Source: Pseudochrobactrum sp. sp1633
GTDB lineage: Bacteria > Pseudomonadota > Alphaproteobacteria > Rhizobiales > Rhizobiaceae
Assembly: GCF_030376605.1 (NCBI RefSeq)
Contig: NZ_JARRAE010000001.1
Coordinates: 124,001 to 188,000, forward strand
DNA length: 64,000 bases
Reading direction: 5' to 3'
Below, piece by piece: positions 1 through 14,126 of this stretch. Positions within the stretch are counted from its first letter, which is position 1, and every line of letters starts with the position of its first letter. The position numbers and the translations under genes are program-made. The notes under the pieces were generated by a model. It saw only the letters and a program-made list of their open reading frames with translations, was not told the DNA's origin and ran no database searches.

Positions 1-159
1 CGTGCCGAGGCGGCTAAAGTAACGTGGCCAACCCGGCGTGAGACCGTGATTTCAACTGTTATGGTCGTTATCATGGCTTTTCTGGCGGCGCTCTTTTTCT
101 TTGTTGCGGATCAGCTGATGGCTTATGGCGTTGAATTGCTTCTGGGTCTCGGACGTTAA
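1..159 (+). CDS. secE: SecE, preprotein translocase subunit (3' end only)
   Basis: The window opens inside this gene, leaving 52 codons and the stop. The visible part has the SecE signature: the amphipathic stretch KVTWPTRRET followed by one hydrophobic membrane segment (about residues 18-38 of the fragment) and a short tail. SecE clamps the SecY channel in the inner membrane. It lies 39 bases before nusG, the usual secE-nusG arrangement. The start codon lies outside the window. Confidence 0.93.
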   Translation, partial: RAEAAKVTWPTRRETVISTVMVVIMAFLAALFFFVADQLMAYGVELLLGLGR

Positions 160-198
160 CATAGGTTTGGTTGGCGTGAGCTATACGGGAGAAGCATA

Positions 199-729
199 AT
201 GACTGCGCGTTGGTATATCGTACACGCATATTCGAATTTCGAAAAAAAGGTTGCTGAGGCAATCGAAGAGAAGGCGAAGCAGAAGGGTCTGTTTCATCTT
301 TTTGAAAAAATTCTGGTTCCTACAGAAAAGATCGTGGAAGTGCGCCGCGGCCGTAAGGTTGACGCTGAGCGCAAGTTTTTCCCTGGTTATGTTCTGGTTC
401 GCGCCAATCTGACAGATGATGTCTATCATCTGATTAAGAATACGCCGCGTGTAACAGGTTTCCTTGGTACAGAGTCAAAGCCGGTTCCGATCAGTGATCG
501 TGAAGTTGATCAGATTCTGTCTCAGGTGCAGGACGGTGTTGAGCGTCCGCGTGCTTCAATTTCGTTTGAAGTGGGTGAGTCTGTACGCGTTTCTGATGGT
601 CCGTTTGCTTCCTTCAACGGTATTGTTCAGGAAGTTGATGAGGATCGTTCGCGCCTTAAAGTCGAGGTCTCGATTTTTGGTCGTGCAACGCCTGTTGATC
701 TGGATTTTGGTCAGGTTGAAAAACTCTGA
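199..729 (+). CDS. nusG: Transcription termination/antitermination factor NusG
   Basis: A 176-residue protein, the normal NusG length. The N-terminal NGN domain begins with RWYIVHAYSNFEKKVAEAI, and the RNA-polymerase-binding core FFPGYVLV is at about residues 53-60. The C-terminal KOW domain (about 120-176) contains VSDGPFASFNGIVQEVD. NusG binds elongating RNA polymerase and couples it to Rho or to ribosomal protein S10. The start follows a GGGAGAAG ribosome-binding site. It lies between secE and rplK, the standard order. Confidence 0.98.
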   Translation: MTARWYIVHAYSNFEKKVAEAIEEKAKQKGLFHLFEKILVPTEKIVEVRRGRKVDAERKFFPGYVLVRANLTDDVYHLIKNTPRVTGFLGTESKPVPISDREVDQILSQVQDGVERPRASISFEVGESVRVSDGPFASFNGIVQEVDEDRSRLKVEVSIFGRATPVDLDFGQVEKL

Positions 730-750
730 TCAAGCTGGCCTTCGGGTCAG

Positions 751-770
751 TGTGCCGCTTTAGCGGCGCA
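751..770 (+). promoter_or_regulatory. Hairpin in the nusG-rplK spacer
   Basis: The 178-base spacer holds an 8-bp stem (751-758 with 763-770, one G-U pair) closed by a TTTA loop. No U-tract follows, so it looks like leader structure rather than a terminator. In E. coli, L1 represses the rplKA mRNA by binding its leader; whether this hairpin is that site cannot be told from sequence alone. Confidence 0.3.
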
Positions 771-907
771 AATGGGTGGAAGGGGCGCAGGCTTAGCCGC
801 TCTGTCAACCGCACCACCCGCTGCAACGCTATATTATATAGCGGTTCAATAGTGCCTCTGTGGCATTGTAACTTTACCCTGAGGGGTAAGAATAAAGGCA
901 GATAGTA

Positions 908-1336
908 ATGGCTAAAAAAATTGCTGGCCAGCTGAAACTTCAGGTTTCCGCAGCCTCCGCAACTCCATCGCCGCCAATTGGTCCGGCTCTGGGTCAGCGC
1001 GGTATTAACATCATGGAATTCTGTAAGGCATTTAATGCTGCTACGCAGGAACTGGAAAAAGGTTCGCCTGTTCCAGTCGTGATCACATATTATCAGGATA
1101 AGTCTTTCACCTTCGTGATGAAGACTCCACCTGTAAGCTACTTCCTTAAAAAAGCTGCCAACCTGAAGTCCGGTTCGAAAGAGCCAGGTAAAGTTGTTGC
1201 CGGTACGATTTCACGTGACAAAGTTCGTGAAATTGCTGAAGCGAAGATGAAAGATCTGAACGCGTCAGATATCGAAGCAGCAATGCGCATGGTTGAAGGC
1301 TCCGCCCGCTCGATGGGCCTTAAGGTAGAAGGCTGA
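908..1336 (+). CDS. rplK: 50S ribosomal protein L11
   Basis: 142 residues, full length. The N-terminal domain carries the proline-rich switch region ([20 protein letters not shown]) that contacts release factors and thiostrepton-type antibiotics. The C-terminal rRNA-binding domain includes [14 protein letters not shown]11 forms the GTPase-associated stalk base with 23S rRNA and L10/L12. It is followed after 4 bases by rplA, so the two are co-transcribed and probably translationally coupled. Confidence 0.98.
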   Translation: MAKKIAGQLKLQVSAASATPSPPIGPALGQRGINIMEFCKAFNAATQELEKGSPVPVVITYYQDKSFTFVMKTPPVSYFLKKAANLKSGSKEPGKVVAGTISRDKVREIAEAKMKDLNASDIEAAMRMVEGSARSMGLKVEG

Positions 1337-1340
1337 TACG

Positions 1341-2039
1341 ATGACGAAAATTTCAAAGCGTGTCGCTAAGATCCGTGAAGGCGTAGAGCCTATGAAACTT
1401 TACGACCTGGGCACAGCTCTTGGTCTCGTAAAGGAACGCGCGGTTGCTAAGTTCGATGAAACCATCGAAGTAGCTCTGAATCTTGGTGTTGATCCTCGCC
1501 ATGCGGATCAGATGGTTCGTGGCGTTGTTAATCTGCCAAACGGTACAGGCCGTACTGTTCGCGTTGCTGTATTTGCCCGTGGTGACAAAGCTGAAGAAGC
1601 TAAGAAAGCCGGTGCGGATATCGTTGGTGCGGAAGACCTGTTCGAAACCATCAATGCCGGCAATATCGATTTCGATCGCTGCATTGCTACCCCTGACATG
1701 ATGCCACTCGTTGGTCGTCTGGGTAAGGTTCTCGGTCCTCGCGGCATGATGCCAAACCCTAAAGTTGGTACTGTAACAGTTGACGTAGCTGGTGCCGTTA
1801 AGGCTTCCAAGGGCGGCGCTGTTGAATTCCGCGTTGAAAAAGCCGGTATCATTCATGCAGGTATTGGTAAAGCTTCGTTCGAAGTTAAGGCTCTGGAAGA
1901 AAACATCCGCGCTTTCGCAGATGCAGTTCTCAAAGCCAAGCCAGCTGGTGCAAAGGGTGAATACCTGAAGCGCGTTGCGGTTTCTTCGACAATGGGCGTT
2001 GGCGTTAAAGTCGAGCCTTCAAGCGTTAAAATCGCCTGA
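1341..2039 (+). CDS. rplA: 50S ribosomal protein L1
   Basis: 232 residues, full length, with the L1 signature around [17 protein letters not shown] (about residues 126-142). L1 forms the mobile L1 stalk that handles deacylated tRNA at the E site. In many bacteria it also represses its own rplK-rplA mRNA. It ends in SSVKIA and is followed by the long leader of rplJ. Confidence 0.98.
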   Translation: MTKISKRVAKIREGVEPMKLYDLGTALGLVKERAVAKFDETIEVALNLGVDPRHADQMVRGVVNLPNGTGRTVRVAVFARGDKAEEAKKAGADIVGAEDLFETINAGNIDFDRCIATPDMMPLVGRLGKVLGPRGMMPNPKVGTVTVDVAGAVKASKGGAVEFRVEKAGIIHAGIGKASFEVKALEENIRAFADAVLKAKPAGAKGEYLKRVAVSSTMGVGVKVEPSSVKIA

Positions 2040-2409
2040 TTTGCATTTACAGAATAAATCTGTAAAAGCCTGATTTAACGCTGTTCGAGAAATCACAGCA
2101 TTAAATCTTTAAAAAGTTTCCGGGGCCTTTGGGCCCGGATCACCGGAAGTCAAATTCCGGTATCCTGTCCGAGATTGCGGGTGGTTCGCCTTAATTCTTT
2201 TGAACCTGCATGAGACGTGGAATGACCTTATTTTGACAGTGCATACTGTGTTTAGGGTTTGAACCGTAGTTGCCTTGACCGGACCTGCTTTGCAGGGAAG
2301 GGGCAGGGGACAGGAACCTCGTATGTTGGATAGCACTTCTTACACGCTATCCGGCAAAGGCAACCCGGTGAGGATGCTCCTGTGCATTCTTACCAACTGG
2401 AGAGAGACA
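2040..2409 (+). promoter_or_regulatory. rplJL leader region (probable L10 leader)
   Basis: A 370-base spacer upstream of rplJ without a convincing gene. It contains a GC-rich hairpin (2120-2127 with 2131-2138, one mismatch), a perfect 7-bp hairpin (2142-2148 with 2155-2161) and a smaller 5-bp inverted repeat (2236-2240 with 2245-2249). Long structured leaders before rplJ are known to bind the L10-(L12)n complex for autogenous repression. Position and structure fit that role. I did not derive the kink-turn itself, so the assignment is an inference. Confidence 0.5.
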
Positions 2410-2928
2410 GTGGAAAAAGCGGAAAAGCGCGAATTTGTCACTTGGCTGAACGGCACTTTCAAAGAGTCCGGCTCGGTCGTTGTGGCCCACTATAGCGGTC
2501 TCACTGTTGCACAGATGAGCGATCTTCGCTTGAAAGTTAGTGCAGCAGGCGGCGCCGTTAAAGTCGCGAAGAACCGTCTTGCCAAAATCGCTCTTCAGGG
2601 CACGGAGTCAGAAGGTATTTCTAATCTGTTCACTGGACAGACAGTAATTGCCTATGCAGTTGATCCAATTGCAGCTCCGAAAGTAGCGGTAGAATTCGCT
2701 AAAGCGAATGACAAGCTTGTCATTCTCGGCGGTTCTATGGGTTCGACAGTTCTTGATGCAGAAGGCGTGAAAGCTCTTGCTTCCCTGCCATCCCTCGACG
2801 AACTGCGCGCCAAGCTGGTTGGTATGGTTCAGACACCAGCCACCCGTCTCGCTGTGCTCACAAGCGCGCCAGCAGGTCAAATTGCTCGCGTTATTGGCGC
2901 ACATGCCCGGAAGAACGAAGCGGCGTAA
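2410..2928 (+). CDS. rplJ: 50S ribosomal protein L10
   Basis: 172 residues from a GTG start at 2410, giving [20 protein letters not shown], the expected L10 amino terminus. The frame stays open further upstream, but those codons do not resemble L10. The start follows a GGAGAGA ribosome-binding site. L10 anchors the L7/L12 dimers through its C-terminal helix and sits with L11 on 23S rRNA. It is 50 bases from rplL in the usual operon. Confidence 0.97.
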   Translation: MEKAEKREFVTWLNGTFKESGSVVVAHYSGLTVAQMSDLRLKVSAAGGAVKVAKNRLAKIALQGTESEGISNLFTGQTVIAYAVDPIAAPKVAVEFAKANDKLVILGGSMGSTVLDAEGVKALASLPSLDELRAKLVGMVQTPATRLAVLTSAPAGQIARVIGAHARKNEAA

Positions 2929-2978
2929 GGCCGTTCTCGCTGTTATAACAGTTCAAACCTTAATTAAAGGAATATACC

Positions 2979-3350
2979 ATGGCTGATCTCGCAAAGATCG
3001 TTGACGACCTGTCCGCATTGACTGTTCTGGAAGCTGCAGAGCTGTCCAAGCTTCTCGAAGAAAAGTGGGGCGTATCCGCTGCTGCTCCTGTAGCTGCTGC
3101 TGCTGCTGCTGGTGCTCCAGCTGCTGCTGCTGAAGAAAAGACTGAATTCGACGTTATCCTCGTTGAAGGCGGCGCAAACAAGATCAACGTGATCAAAGAA
3201 GTTCGCGCACTGACAGGTCTCGGCCTGAAAGAAGCTAAGGACCTCGTTGAAGGCGCACCTAAGGCTGTTAAAGAAGCCGCGACTAAAGACGAAGCAGAAA
3301 AAATCAAAGCTCAGCTCGAAGCAGCTGGCGCTAAGGTTGAACTCAAGTAA
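2979..3350 (+). CDS. rplL: 50S ribosomal protein L7/L12
   Basis: 123 residues. The N-terminal dimerisation helices (about 1-35) are followed by a very alanine-rich hinge (about 36-52). The C-terminal domain contains [20 protein letters not shown], which recruits translational GTPases. The ribosome-binding site AAAGGAAT precedes ATG. L12 is needed in several copies per ribosome, which suits the hairpin directly after the gene that may limit read-through into rpoB. Confidence 0.98.
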   Translation: MADLAKIVDDLSALTVLEAAELSKLLEEKWGVSAAAPVAAAAAAGAPAAAAEEKTEFDVILVEGGANKINVIKEVRALTGLGLKEAKDLVEGAPKAVKEAATKDEAEKIKAQLEAAGAKVELK

Positions 3351-3360
3351 TTTGAGTGAT

Positions 3361-3386
3361 CGGCGGGCTTTGCAGCCCGCCGTTTT
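3361..3386 (+). terminator. Terminator-like attenuator between rplL and rpoB
   Basis: A perfect 9-bp GC-rich stem (3361-3369 with 3374-3382) with a TTGC loop is followed by TTTT. It begins 10 bases after the rplL stop. In E. coli a partial terminator at this place reduces rpoBC transcription relative to rplJL; the same role is inferred here. Confidence 0.7.
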
Positions 3387-3509
3387 CCGCTTTGTAAGCG
3401 GAAGTTTTTTGTAAGCATCTGATTTTAGGTGACAAACAAAAACGGATAGCATAATGGACTGTATATGTCTTTCATGATCATTGGCAGATTTTATAGTTCA
3501 AGCGGTTAC

Positions 3510-3553
3510 AAACCCTTTTCCTGACAGAAGAGCAGCTGTCAGGAAACGGGTTT
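3510..3553 (+). promoter_or_regulatory. Long hairpin upstream of rpoB (possible RNase III site)
   Basis: A 17-bp stem interrupted by one mismatch (3510-3527 with 3536-3553) encloses an 8-base loop. It lies 95 bases before the rpoB start. A double-stranded segment of this length in the rplL-rpoB spacer resembles the position where E. coli has an RNase III processing site. Processing is inferred, not shown. Confidence 0.5.
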
Positions 3554-3648
3554 TGACCCGTTCATAGGACCGTCGCAAGGCGGCAAACAACAGGCCCTGG
3601 TATGTCCACGGGCTCAGAACGCCGTAAGGCACAGAACGAGGAGCGACG

Positions 3649-6600
3649 ATGGCTCAGACCCACTCTTTTAACGGTCGTAAGCGCGTACGCAAATTTTTCG
3701 GCAAGATTCCAGAAGTCGCCCAGATGCCGAACCTCATTGAGGTTCAGAAGGCATCCTATGACCAATTCCTTATGGTCGCTGAACCGAAGGGTGGACGTCC
3801 TGACGAAGGTTTGCAGGCTGTTTTTAAGTCGGTGTTTCCGATCTCGGATTTTTCCGGGGCCTCTATGCTCGAATTTGTCAAGTACGAATTCGACGCGCCA
3901 AAGTTCGATGTGGATGAGTGCCGCCAGCGTGATCTGACCTATTCAGCACCGCTGAAAGTAACGCTGCGTCTTATCGTTTTTGATATTGACGAAGATACAG
4001 GCGCCAAGTCGATCAAAGACATCAAGGAACAGGATGTCTACATGGGCGATATGCCGCTCATGACTGACAACGGTACCTTTATTGTCAATGGTACGGAGCG
4101 TGTTATCGTTTCGCAGATGCACCGTTCACCTGGTGTGTTCTTCGATCACGATAAGGGCAAGACTCATTCATCCGGCAAACTTCTGTTTGCTGCGCGCGTG
4201 ATCCCGTATCGCGGTTCATGGCTCGATATCGAATTCGATGCCAAGGATATCGTATACGCCCGTATCGATCGTCGCCGTAAATTGCCTGCCACATCGCTGT
4301 TGATGGCGCTGGGCATGGATGGCGAAGAAATTCTTTCGACATTCTATAACGCTGTTGCTTATACACGTGACGGCGAAAATTGGCGTATTCCGTTCTCAGT
4401 TGAACGCTTCAAGGGTATGAAGATCATCGGCGATATGCTCGATGCTGATACCGGTGAAGTTGTGGCTGAAAGCGGTCGTAAGCTGACTGCGCGCGCTGCC
4501 AAGCAGATCGCGGAGAAGGGCGTCAAAGCGATCCGCGCGACTAATGATGATCTGCTCGGTTCTTACCTTGCTGAAGATATCGTCAATTACGCAACCGGTG
4601 AGATTTATCTCGAAGCCGGTGATGAAATTGATGAGAAGACTCTCAAGATTCTGCTCGAAACCGGTGGCAACGAGATTCATATTCTTGATATCGACCATGT
4701 GAATGTGGGTGCTTATATCCGCAATACGCTGGCTGCTGACAAGAATCAGTCCCGTCAGGATGCGCTGTTCGATATCTATCGCGTTATGCGCCCGGGTGAG
4801 CCGCCGACAATGGATTCCGCAGAAGCGATGTTTGAATCGCTGCTGTTTGATTCCGAGCGTTATGATCTGTCGGCCGTTGGTCGTGTTAAGATGAATATGC
4901 GTCTTGACCTCGACGCGGAAGATACTGTTCGCGTTCTGCGTAAAGATGATATTCTTGCTGTTATCAAGACGCTCGTAGAGCTTCGTGACGGCAAGGGCGA
5001 AATCGACGATATCGACAATCTCGGCAACCGTCGTGTGCGTTCCGTTGGCGAGCTGATGGAAAATCAGTACCGCGTCGGTCTGCTGCGTATGGAACGTGCG
5101 ATCAAGGAACGTATGTCCTCGATCGAAATCGATACCGTCATGCCGCAGGATCTGATCAATGCGAAGCCGGCAGCTGCCGCTGTTCGTGAATTCTTCGGTT
5201 CTTCGCAGCTGTCACAGTTTATGGATCAGACCAATCCACTGTCTGAAATTACCCATAAACGTCGTCTGTCGGCTCTCGGACCTGGTGGTCTGACCCGTGA
5301 ACGCGCAGGCTTTGAAGTCCGCGACGTTCATCCGACCCATTACGGCCGTATCTGCCCGATTGAAACACCGGAAGGTCCGAATATCGGTCTGATCAACTCG
5401 CTCGCAACCTTTGCGCGTGTCAACAAATATGGTTTCATTGAAAGCCCTTACCGTAAAATTATCGACGGCAAGATCACCAATGAAGTCGTTTATCTTTCCG
5501 CTATGGAAGAAGCCAAGCACTACGTTGCTCAGGCCAATGCTGAAATCGGTGCGAATGGCGAGTTCGTTGAAGAATTCGTAATTTCCCGACATTCGGGTGA
5601 AGTTCTGATGGCGCCGCGTGAAAACGTGGATCTGATGGACGTTTCGCCGAAGCAGCTAGTTTCTGTTGCTGCTGCGCTTATTCCGTTCCTGGAAAACGAC
5701 GACGCCAACCGCGCTCTCATGGGCTCGAACATGCAGCGTCAGGCCGTGCCTCTGGTACGTGCAGAAGCGCCGTTTGTCGGTACCGGTATGGAAGCGATTG
5801 TTGCCCGCGACTCCGGTGCTGCTATCGGTGCACGCCGCGGCGGTATCGTTGATCAGGTGGATGCGACACGTATCGTTATCCGTGCAACTGAAGACCTCGA
5901 TCCGTCGAAGTCCGGTGTTGATATCTATCGCCTGATGAAGTTCCAGCGCTCCAACCAGAGCACCTGCATCAATCAGCGTCCGCTTGTGCGCGTCGGTGAT
6001 AAAGTAGGCAAGGGCGACATCATTGCTGATGGTCCGTCAACTGATCTGGGCGATCTGGCTCTTGGCCGTAACGTGCTTGTCGCGTTCATGCCTTGGAACG
6101 GCTACAACTACGAAGACTCTATCCTGCTGTCTGAAAAGATCGTGTCGGATGACGTGTTCACTTCGATCCATATCGAAGAATTCGAAGTTGCTGCGCGTGA
6201 TACCAAGCTCGGACCTGAGGAAATCACCCGTGATATTCCGAACGTTTCGGAAGAAGCACTGAAGAACCTCGACGAAGCCGGTATTGTTTACATCGGTGCG
6301 GAAGTTCATCCAGGCGATATCCTCGTCGGTAAGATCACACCAAAGGGTGAAAGCCCGATGACGCCGGAAGAAAAGCTTCTGCGCGCTATCTTTGGTGAGA
6401 AGGCTTCTGACGTTCGTGATACCTCAATGCGTATGCCTCCGGGAACATACGGTACAGTTGTTGAAGTTCGTGTATTCAACCGCCACGGCGTTGAAAAAGA
6501 CGAACGCGCAATGGCGATTGAGCGCGAAGAAATCGAACGCCTGGCGAAAGACCGCGACGACGAACAGTCTATCCTTGACCGTAATACCTATGGTCGTCTG

Positions 6601-7785
6601 GCAGATATGCTGGAAGGTAAGATTACTGCTGCTGGTCCTAAGGGCTTCAAGAAGGGCGTTGCTGTTAACCGCGACATCCTGACTGAATATCCGCGTTCCC
6701 AGTGGTGGCAGTTTGCCGTTGAAGACGAAAAGAGCCAGAGCGAACTCGAAGCTCTGCGCAACCAGTACGACGCCTCGAAGAAGCTGCTTGAAACACGCTT
6801 CATGGATAAGGTCGAAAAGGTTCAGCGCGGCGACGAAATGGCTCCGGGCGTCATGAAGATGGTTAAGGTCTTTGTTGCTGTTAAGCGCAAGATCCAGCCA
6901 GGCGACAAGATGGCCGGCCGTCACGGCAACAAGGGTGTGGTTTCCCGCATTCTGCCAGTTGAAGATATGCCGTTCCTTGAAGATGGCACACATGCGGATA
7001 TCGTGCTCAACCCTCTGGGTGTGCCGTCCCGTATGAACGTGGGTCAGATTCTTGAAACACATCTGGGCTGGGCATGTTCCGGCATGGGTAAGAAGATCGG
7101 GGAACTGATCGAGGTCTATAAAGAGACCGCTAATATCCAGCCGCTGCGTGACACTCTGGAGCATATCTATCCGGACAACGACCGTAACGAACCGGTTCGC
7201 TCTTATGATGACGACAGTGTCCTCATGCTTGCTGATCAGGTGAAGCGCGGTGTGTCGATTGCAACGCCGGTCTTTGACGGTGCTGTTGAAGCAGACATCA
7301 ATGCGATGCTTGCTGATGCAGGTCTGGCAACTTCGGGCCAGTCGACGCTCTATGACGGACGTACAGGCGAACCTTTTGATCGTCAGGTGACAATGGGCTA
7401 TATTTACATGCTCAAACTGCACCACCTTGTCGATGATAAGATCCACGCCCGTTCGATCGGACCTTACTCGCTCGTCACACAGCAGCCGCTGGGTGGTAAG
7501 GCGCAGTTCGGTGGTCAGCGCTTTGGTGAAATGGAAGTCTGGGCGCTCGAAGCCTATGGTGCAGCTTACACGCTGCAGGAAATGCTCACCATCAAGTCTG
7601 ATGACGTGGCAGGTCGTACCAAGGTTTATGAAGCGATTGTGCGCGGCGACGACACATTCGAAGCGGGTATTCCTGAGAGCTTTAACGTTCTCGTGAAGGA
7701 AATGCGTTCGCTTGGTCTGAATGTCGAGCTTGACGATACACGCGACCTCGTAGCGCCGACAGAGCTGCCTGACGCAGCAGAGTAA
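3649..7785 (+). CDS. rpoB: DNA-directed RNA polymerase subunit beta
   Basis: 1378 residues, typical for Hyphomicrobiales. The rifampicin pocket is intact and of wild-type appearance: [20 protein letters not shown] continues through [14 protein letters not shown], keeping the Asp, His and Ser positions where resistance substitutions usually arise. The C-terminal part has [12 protein letters not shown] and the [15 protein letters not shown] motif that contacts beta-prime. The start follows GAGCGACG and gives [19 protein letters not shown] hairpin follows the stop before rpoC. Confidence 0.99.
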   Translation: MAQTHSFNGRKRVRKFFGKIPEVAQMPNLIEVQKASYDQFLMVAEPKGGRPDEGLQAVFKSVFPISDFSGASMLEFVKYEFDAPKFDVDECRQRDLTYSAPLKVTLRLIVFDIDEDTGAKSIKDIKEQDVYMGDMPLMTDNGTFIVNGTERVIVSQMHRSPGVFFDHDKGKTHSSGKLLFAARVIPYRGSWLDIEFDAKDIVYARIDRRRKLPATSLLMALGMDGEEILSTFYNAVAYTRDGENWRIPFSVERFKGMKIIGDMLDADTGEVVAESGRKLTARAAKQIAEKGVKAIRATNDDLLGSYLAEDIVNYATGEIYLEAGDEIDEKTLKILLETGGNEIHILDIDHVNVGAYIRNTLAADKNQSRQDALFDIYRVMRPGEPPTMDSAEAMFESLLFDSERYDLSAVGRVKMNMRLDLDAEDTVRVLRKDDILAVIKTLVELRDGKGEIDDIDNLGNRRVRSVGELMENQYRVGLLRMERAIKERMSSIEIDTVMPQDLINAKPAAAAVREFFGSSQLSQFMDQTNPLSEITHKRRLSALGPGGLTRERAGFEVRDVHPTHYGRICPIETPEGPNIGLINSLATFARVNKYGFIESPYRKIIDGKITNEVVYLSAMEEAKHYVAQANAEIGANGEFVEEFVISRHSGEVLMAPRENVDLMDVSPKQLVSVAAALIPFLENDDANRALMGSNMQRQAVPLVRAEAPFVGTGMEAIVARDSGAAIGARRGGIVDQVDATRIVIRATEDLDPSKSGVDIYRLMKFQRSNQSTCINQRPLVRVGDKVGKGDIIADGPSTDLGDLALGRNVLVAFMPWNGYNYEDSILLSEKIVSDDVFTSIHIEEFEVAARDTKLGPEEITRDIPNVSEEALKNLDEAGIVYIGAEVHPGDILVGKITPKGESPMTPEEKLLRAIFGEKASDVRDTSMRMPPGTYGTVVEVRVFNRHGVEKDERAMAIEREEIERLAKDRDDEQSILDRNTYGRLADMLEGKITAAGPKGFKKGVAVNRDILTEYPRSQWWQFAVEDEKSQSELEALRNQYDASKKLLETRFMDKVEKVQRGDEMAPGVMKMVKVFVAVKRKIQPGDKMAGRHGNKGVVSRILPVEDMPFLEDGTHADIVLNPLGVPSRMNVGQILETHLGWACSGMGKKIGELIEVYKETANIQPLRDTLEHIYPDNDRNEPVRSYDDDSVLMLADQVKRGVSIATPVFDGAVEADINAMLADAGLATSGQSTLYDGRTGEPFDRQVTMGYIYMLKLHHLVDDKIHARSIGPYSLVTQQPLGGKAQFGGQRFGEMEVWALEAYGAAYTLQEMLTIKSDDVAGRTKVYEAIVRGDDTFEAGIPESFNVLVKEMRSLGLNVELDDTRDLVAPTELPDAAE

Positions 7786-7793
7786 AAACAACA

Positions 7794-7821
7794 GGCGTGA
7801 CGCGGGTTTCCGCGCCACGCC
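7794..7821 (+). promoter_or_regulatory. Hairpin directly after rpoB
   Basis: An 11-bp GC-rich stem with one A-C mismatch (7794-7805 with 7810-7821) and a GTTT loop begins 9 bases after the rpoB stop. No U-tract follows, so termination is unlikely. The rpoB-rpoC spacer is 253 bases, longer than in E. coli. The hairpin may protect or process the rpoB 3' end. Confidence 0.45.
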
Positions 7822-8038
7822 ATTATTGCCATTATTTGGCAGTATGTTTTGAAATTATGGCGGTTAGAGGCGTTTCTGCCTGACCGTTGCGGAAGAGGGC
7901 GGATGCCCCGGAGAGTGTCAGGGTGCCTTGGGCTTTATGCTGCACCACAACACCGCTCTGTTTATAGATTCAAACGCATGATGCTTTTATAGAAAGTAGG
8001 CCAACTTTCTGAAAGTGTTATGCCCGAAGGAGAACGGC

Positions 8039-12241
<4,203 letters not shown>

Positions 12242-12260
12242 TCCGTTCTTTATAAAATTT

Positions 12261-12290
12261 AAAAAAGGCCACCTTCGGGTGGCCTTTTTT
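12261..12290 (+). terminator. rpoBC operon terminator
   Basis: An A-rich, GC-cored hairpin (AAAAAAGGCCACC pairing with GGTGGCCTTTTTT, TTCG-type loop) with a run of six T lies just after rpoC. It is a textbook Rho-independent terminator. Confidence 0.93.
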
Positions 12291-12322
12291 GTAAGCGGGC
12301 AGGGCGACTTGATGTGTCCATA

Positions 12323-12349
12323 AAAAACGCCGCATAAAGCGGCGTTTTT
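12323..12349. terminator. Bidirectional terminator between rpoC and the acidic-protein gene
   Basis: A perfect 11-bp stem (12323-12333 with 12339-12349) has A-tract and T-tract arms, so it can work in both directions. It lies just downstream of the convergent - strand gene ending at 12371. Confidence 0.85.
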
Positions 12350-12370
12350 AATAAATCATGGAAGAGAAGA

Positions 12371-12682
12371 TTATTCTTCGTCTTCATCATCATCTTCGTG
12401 GGAGCCGTCGAATTCAATCATGGCAACCTGACCGGAGAGGGCGGTATTGTAGCCGCTCAAATATGGTTCTTCTTCCGGCTGCTCGGTCAGAGTACCGATT
12501 TCAGTAATTTCGGCTTCAGCAAAACCTTCATTGGCCAGAATTTCAAGCGTTGCCTGAATGACATCTTCTTCCGGTTCTGACTTCAAAAGGATGTGGACAT
12601 TGACGGGATCGCTCTCGCCCTCTTTCCATGCATCAGCAATAATGAGAAACACTTCATTCGAATCGGGATTGGTGTCTGACAC
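12371..12682 (-). CDS. Small acidic protein of unknown function
   Basis: 103 residues with no family I recognise. The sequence is strongly acidic (tail EFDGSHEDDDEDEE) and has no signal peptide or membrane segment, so it is probably cytosolic. The middle (VNVHILLKSEPEEDVIQATL) alternates beta-like and helical stretches. It is convergent with rpoC and divergent from rpsL, with its own terminator on the 3' side. The coding pattern and the terminator support a real gene. Being an isolated - strand gene between the rif and str operons, it could be a conserved local gene of this group. No function can be assigned from sequence. Confidence 0.75.
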   Translation of the reverse strand: MSDTNPDSNEVFLIIADAWKEGESDPVNVHILLKSEPEEDVIQATLEILANEGFAEAEITEIGTLTEQPEEEPYLSGYNTALSGQVAMIEFDGSHEDDDEDEE

Positions 12683-13184
12683 GGGGTATTCCTTAATTTC
12701 CGGTTAAGCTCGCCCTGCATCAGGGCCTGAAACGGCTGAATCAGACTGTCTGCATAAAAGATAATCTGCAAAAAGGACAGTCGGATAAGGATTCTGCCGG
12801 TATTTTATGTGATTAACATTACAACCGGCACCCTTTGAGGCAAATTTACCCGTTTATAAAGGGTAAATTCCCGATTTAACTGTCATAAATCAGAAAACTC
12901 CGCCGTCGGTCTTGACGAACTGCCCTTATCAGCGTATCAGCACATCATCTGAGCCGATGTGAGGCTGGCTATTCCGGAGCGACAAGTTCTGGAGTTTGTC
13001 TCAAACAGGGTTCGTTTTACGATCTAAAATGTAATTGCCGTTCGCATGAAGGTAACTTCCTCTGCTTTTGTTCGGGCATGCCAGCGCTAGCGTTGGCATT
13101 GTGTCCGATTTTGTGCATGCGCATTAAGGTAAAAACGGCCCTTTTGGGCGATTGATACGAGTTAATTTAGTAGAGGAAGGTTCA
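12683..13184. promoter_or_regulatory. Divergent promoter region of the acidic-protein gene and the str operon
   Basis: 502 bases without a supported gene. It contains a perfect 9-bp inverted repeat (12843-12851 with 12861-12869, 9-base loop), placed like an operator or small hairpin. A CTTGAC -35-like element at 12911-12916 has a weak TATCAG -10 about 17 bases on, pointing toward rpsL. Promoter positions are tentative. Confidence 0.4.
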
Positions 13185-13556
13185 ATGCCTACCGTAAACC
13201 AGCTGATCCGCAAACCGCGCCAGGCGCAGGTTAAGCGTAATAAGGTTCCTGCTCTGCAGGCAAACCCTCAGAAGCGCGGTGTATGTACCCGCGTTTATAC
13301 AACGACCCCGAAAAAGCCGAACTCGGCGCTGCGTAAAGTAGCAAAGATTCGTCTGACCAACGGCTTTGAAGTTATTGGTTATATTCCGGGTGAAGGTCAT
13401 AACCTTCAGGAGCACTCCGTTGTTATGATCCGTGGCGGCCGCGTCAAGGATTTGCCGGGTGTTCGCTATCACATCATCCGTGGTGTGCTCGATACCCAGG
13501 GTGTTAAGAACCGTAAACAGCGTCGTTCGCTGTATGGTGCTAAGCGTCCTAAGTAA
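13185..13556 (+). CDS. rpsL: 30S ribosomal protein S12
   Basis: 123 residues from ATG 13185 ([13 protein letters not shown]), preceded by GAGGAAGG. An upstream in-frame ATG at 13152 would add 11 unrelated residues and is rejected. The streptomycin-region lysines are wild type: Lys43 in [12 protein letters not shown] and the lysine of [14 protein letters not shown]12 controls decoding accuracy at the A site. It is the first gene of the str operon. Confidence 0.98.
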   Translation: MPTVNQLIRKPRQAQVKRNKVPALQANPQKRGVCTRVYTTTPKKPNSALRKVAKIRLTNGFEVIGYIPGEGHNLQEHSVVMIRGGRVKDLPGVRYHIIRGVLDTQGVKNRKQRRSLYGAKRPK

Positions 13557-13625
13557 TAATTTTCCGGGGATACCGGCCGTCTGATCCTCAGGCGAGTTGA
13601 GCCCGATGTAATTAAAGAGACTTAT

Positions 13626-14096
13626 ATGTCCCGTCGTCATAGTGCTGAAAAGCGTGAAATCAATCCGGATCCTAAGTTTGGTGATCTGGTTGTGACAAAA
13701 TTCATGAATGCAATCATGCTTCATGGTAAAAAATCTGTTGCAGAGTCCATCGTATATGGCGCTCTGGACTCTGTTGAGGCGAAAGCCAAGCAGGATGGTC
13801 TGGTAATGTTCCATCAGGCGCTCGACAATGTTGCGCCACACGTGGAAGTGCGCTCACGCCGTGTTGGTGGTGCGACTTATCAGGTTCCTGTTGATGTTCG
13901 CCCTGATCGTCGTCAGGCGTTGGCGATCCGCTGGCTGATCAATGCTGCTCGCAACCGCAATGAAACAACGATGATTGATCGTCTGTCCGGCGAATTGCTT
14001 GATGCTGCAAACAATCGTGGTTCTGCTGTTAAGAAGCGTGAAGATACGCATCGTATGGCTGAAGCCAACCGCGCATTCTCGCATTACCGCTGGTAA
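13626..14096 (+). CDS. rpsG: 30S ribosomal protein S7
   Basis: 156 residues, full length, starting [12 protein letters not shown] with the S7 signature through [12 protein letters not shown]7 nucleates assembly of the 30S head and contacts E-site tRNA. In E. coli it also represses the str mRNA by binding the rpsL-rpsG spacer. Here that spacer is 69 bases and no clear structure was found in it. Confidence 0.98.
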   Translation: MSRRHSAEKREINPDPKFGDLVVTKFMNAIMLHGKKSVAESIVYGALDSVEAKAKQDGLVMFHQALDNVAPHVEVRSRRVGGATYQVPVDVRPDRRQALAIRWLINAARNRNETTMIDRLSGELLDAANNRGSAVKKREDTHRMAEANRAFSHYRW

Positions 14097-14126
14097 TCGT
14101 CGAACTCTATTCAAAGAGCAAATATT

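Noticed and set aside
6424-7818. 464-codon open frame opposite rpoB
   Set aside because: Same cause: a shadow of a long, biased coding region, with no protein family resemblance.
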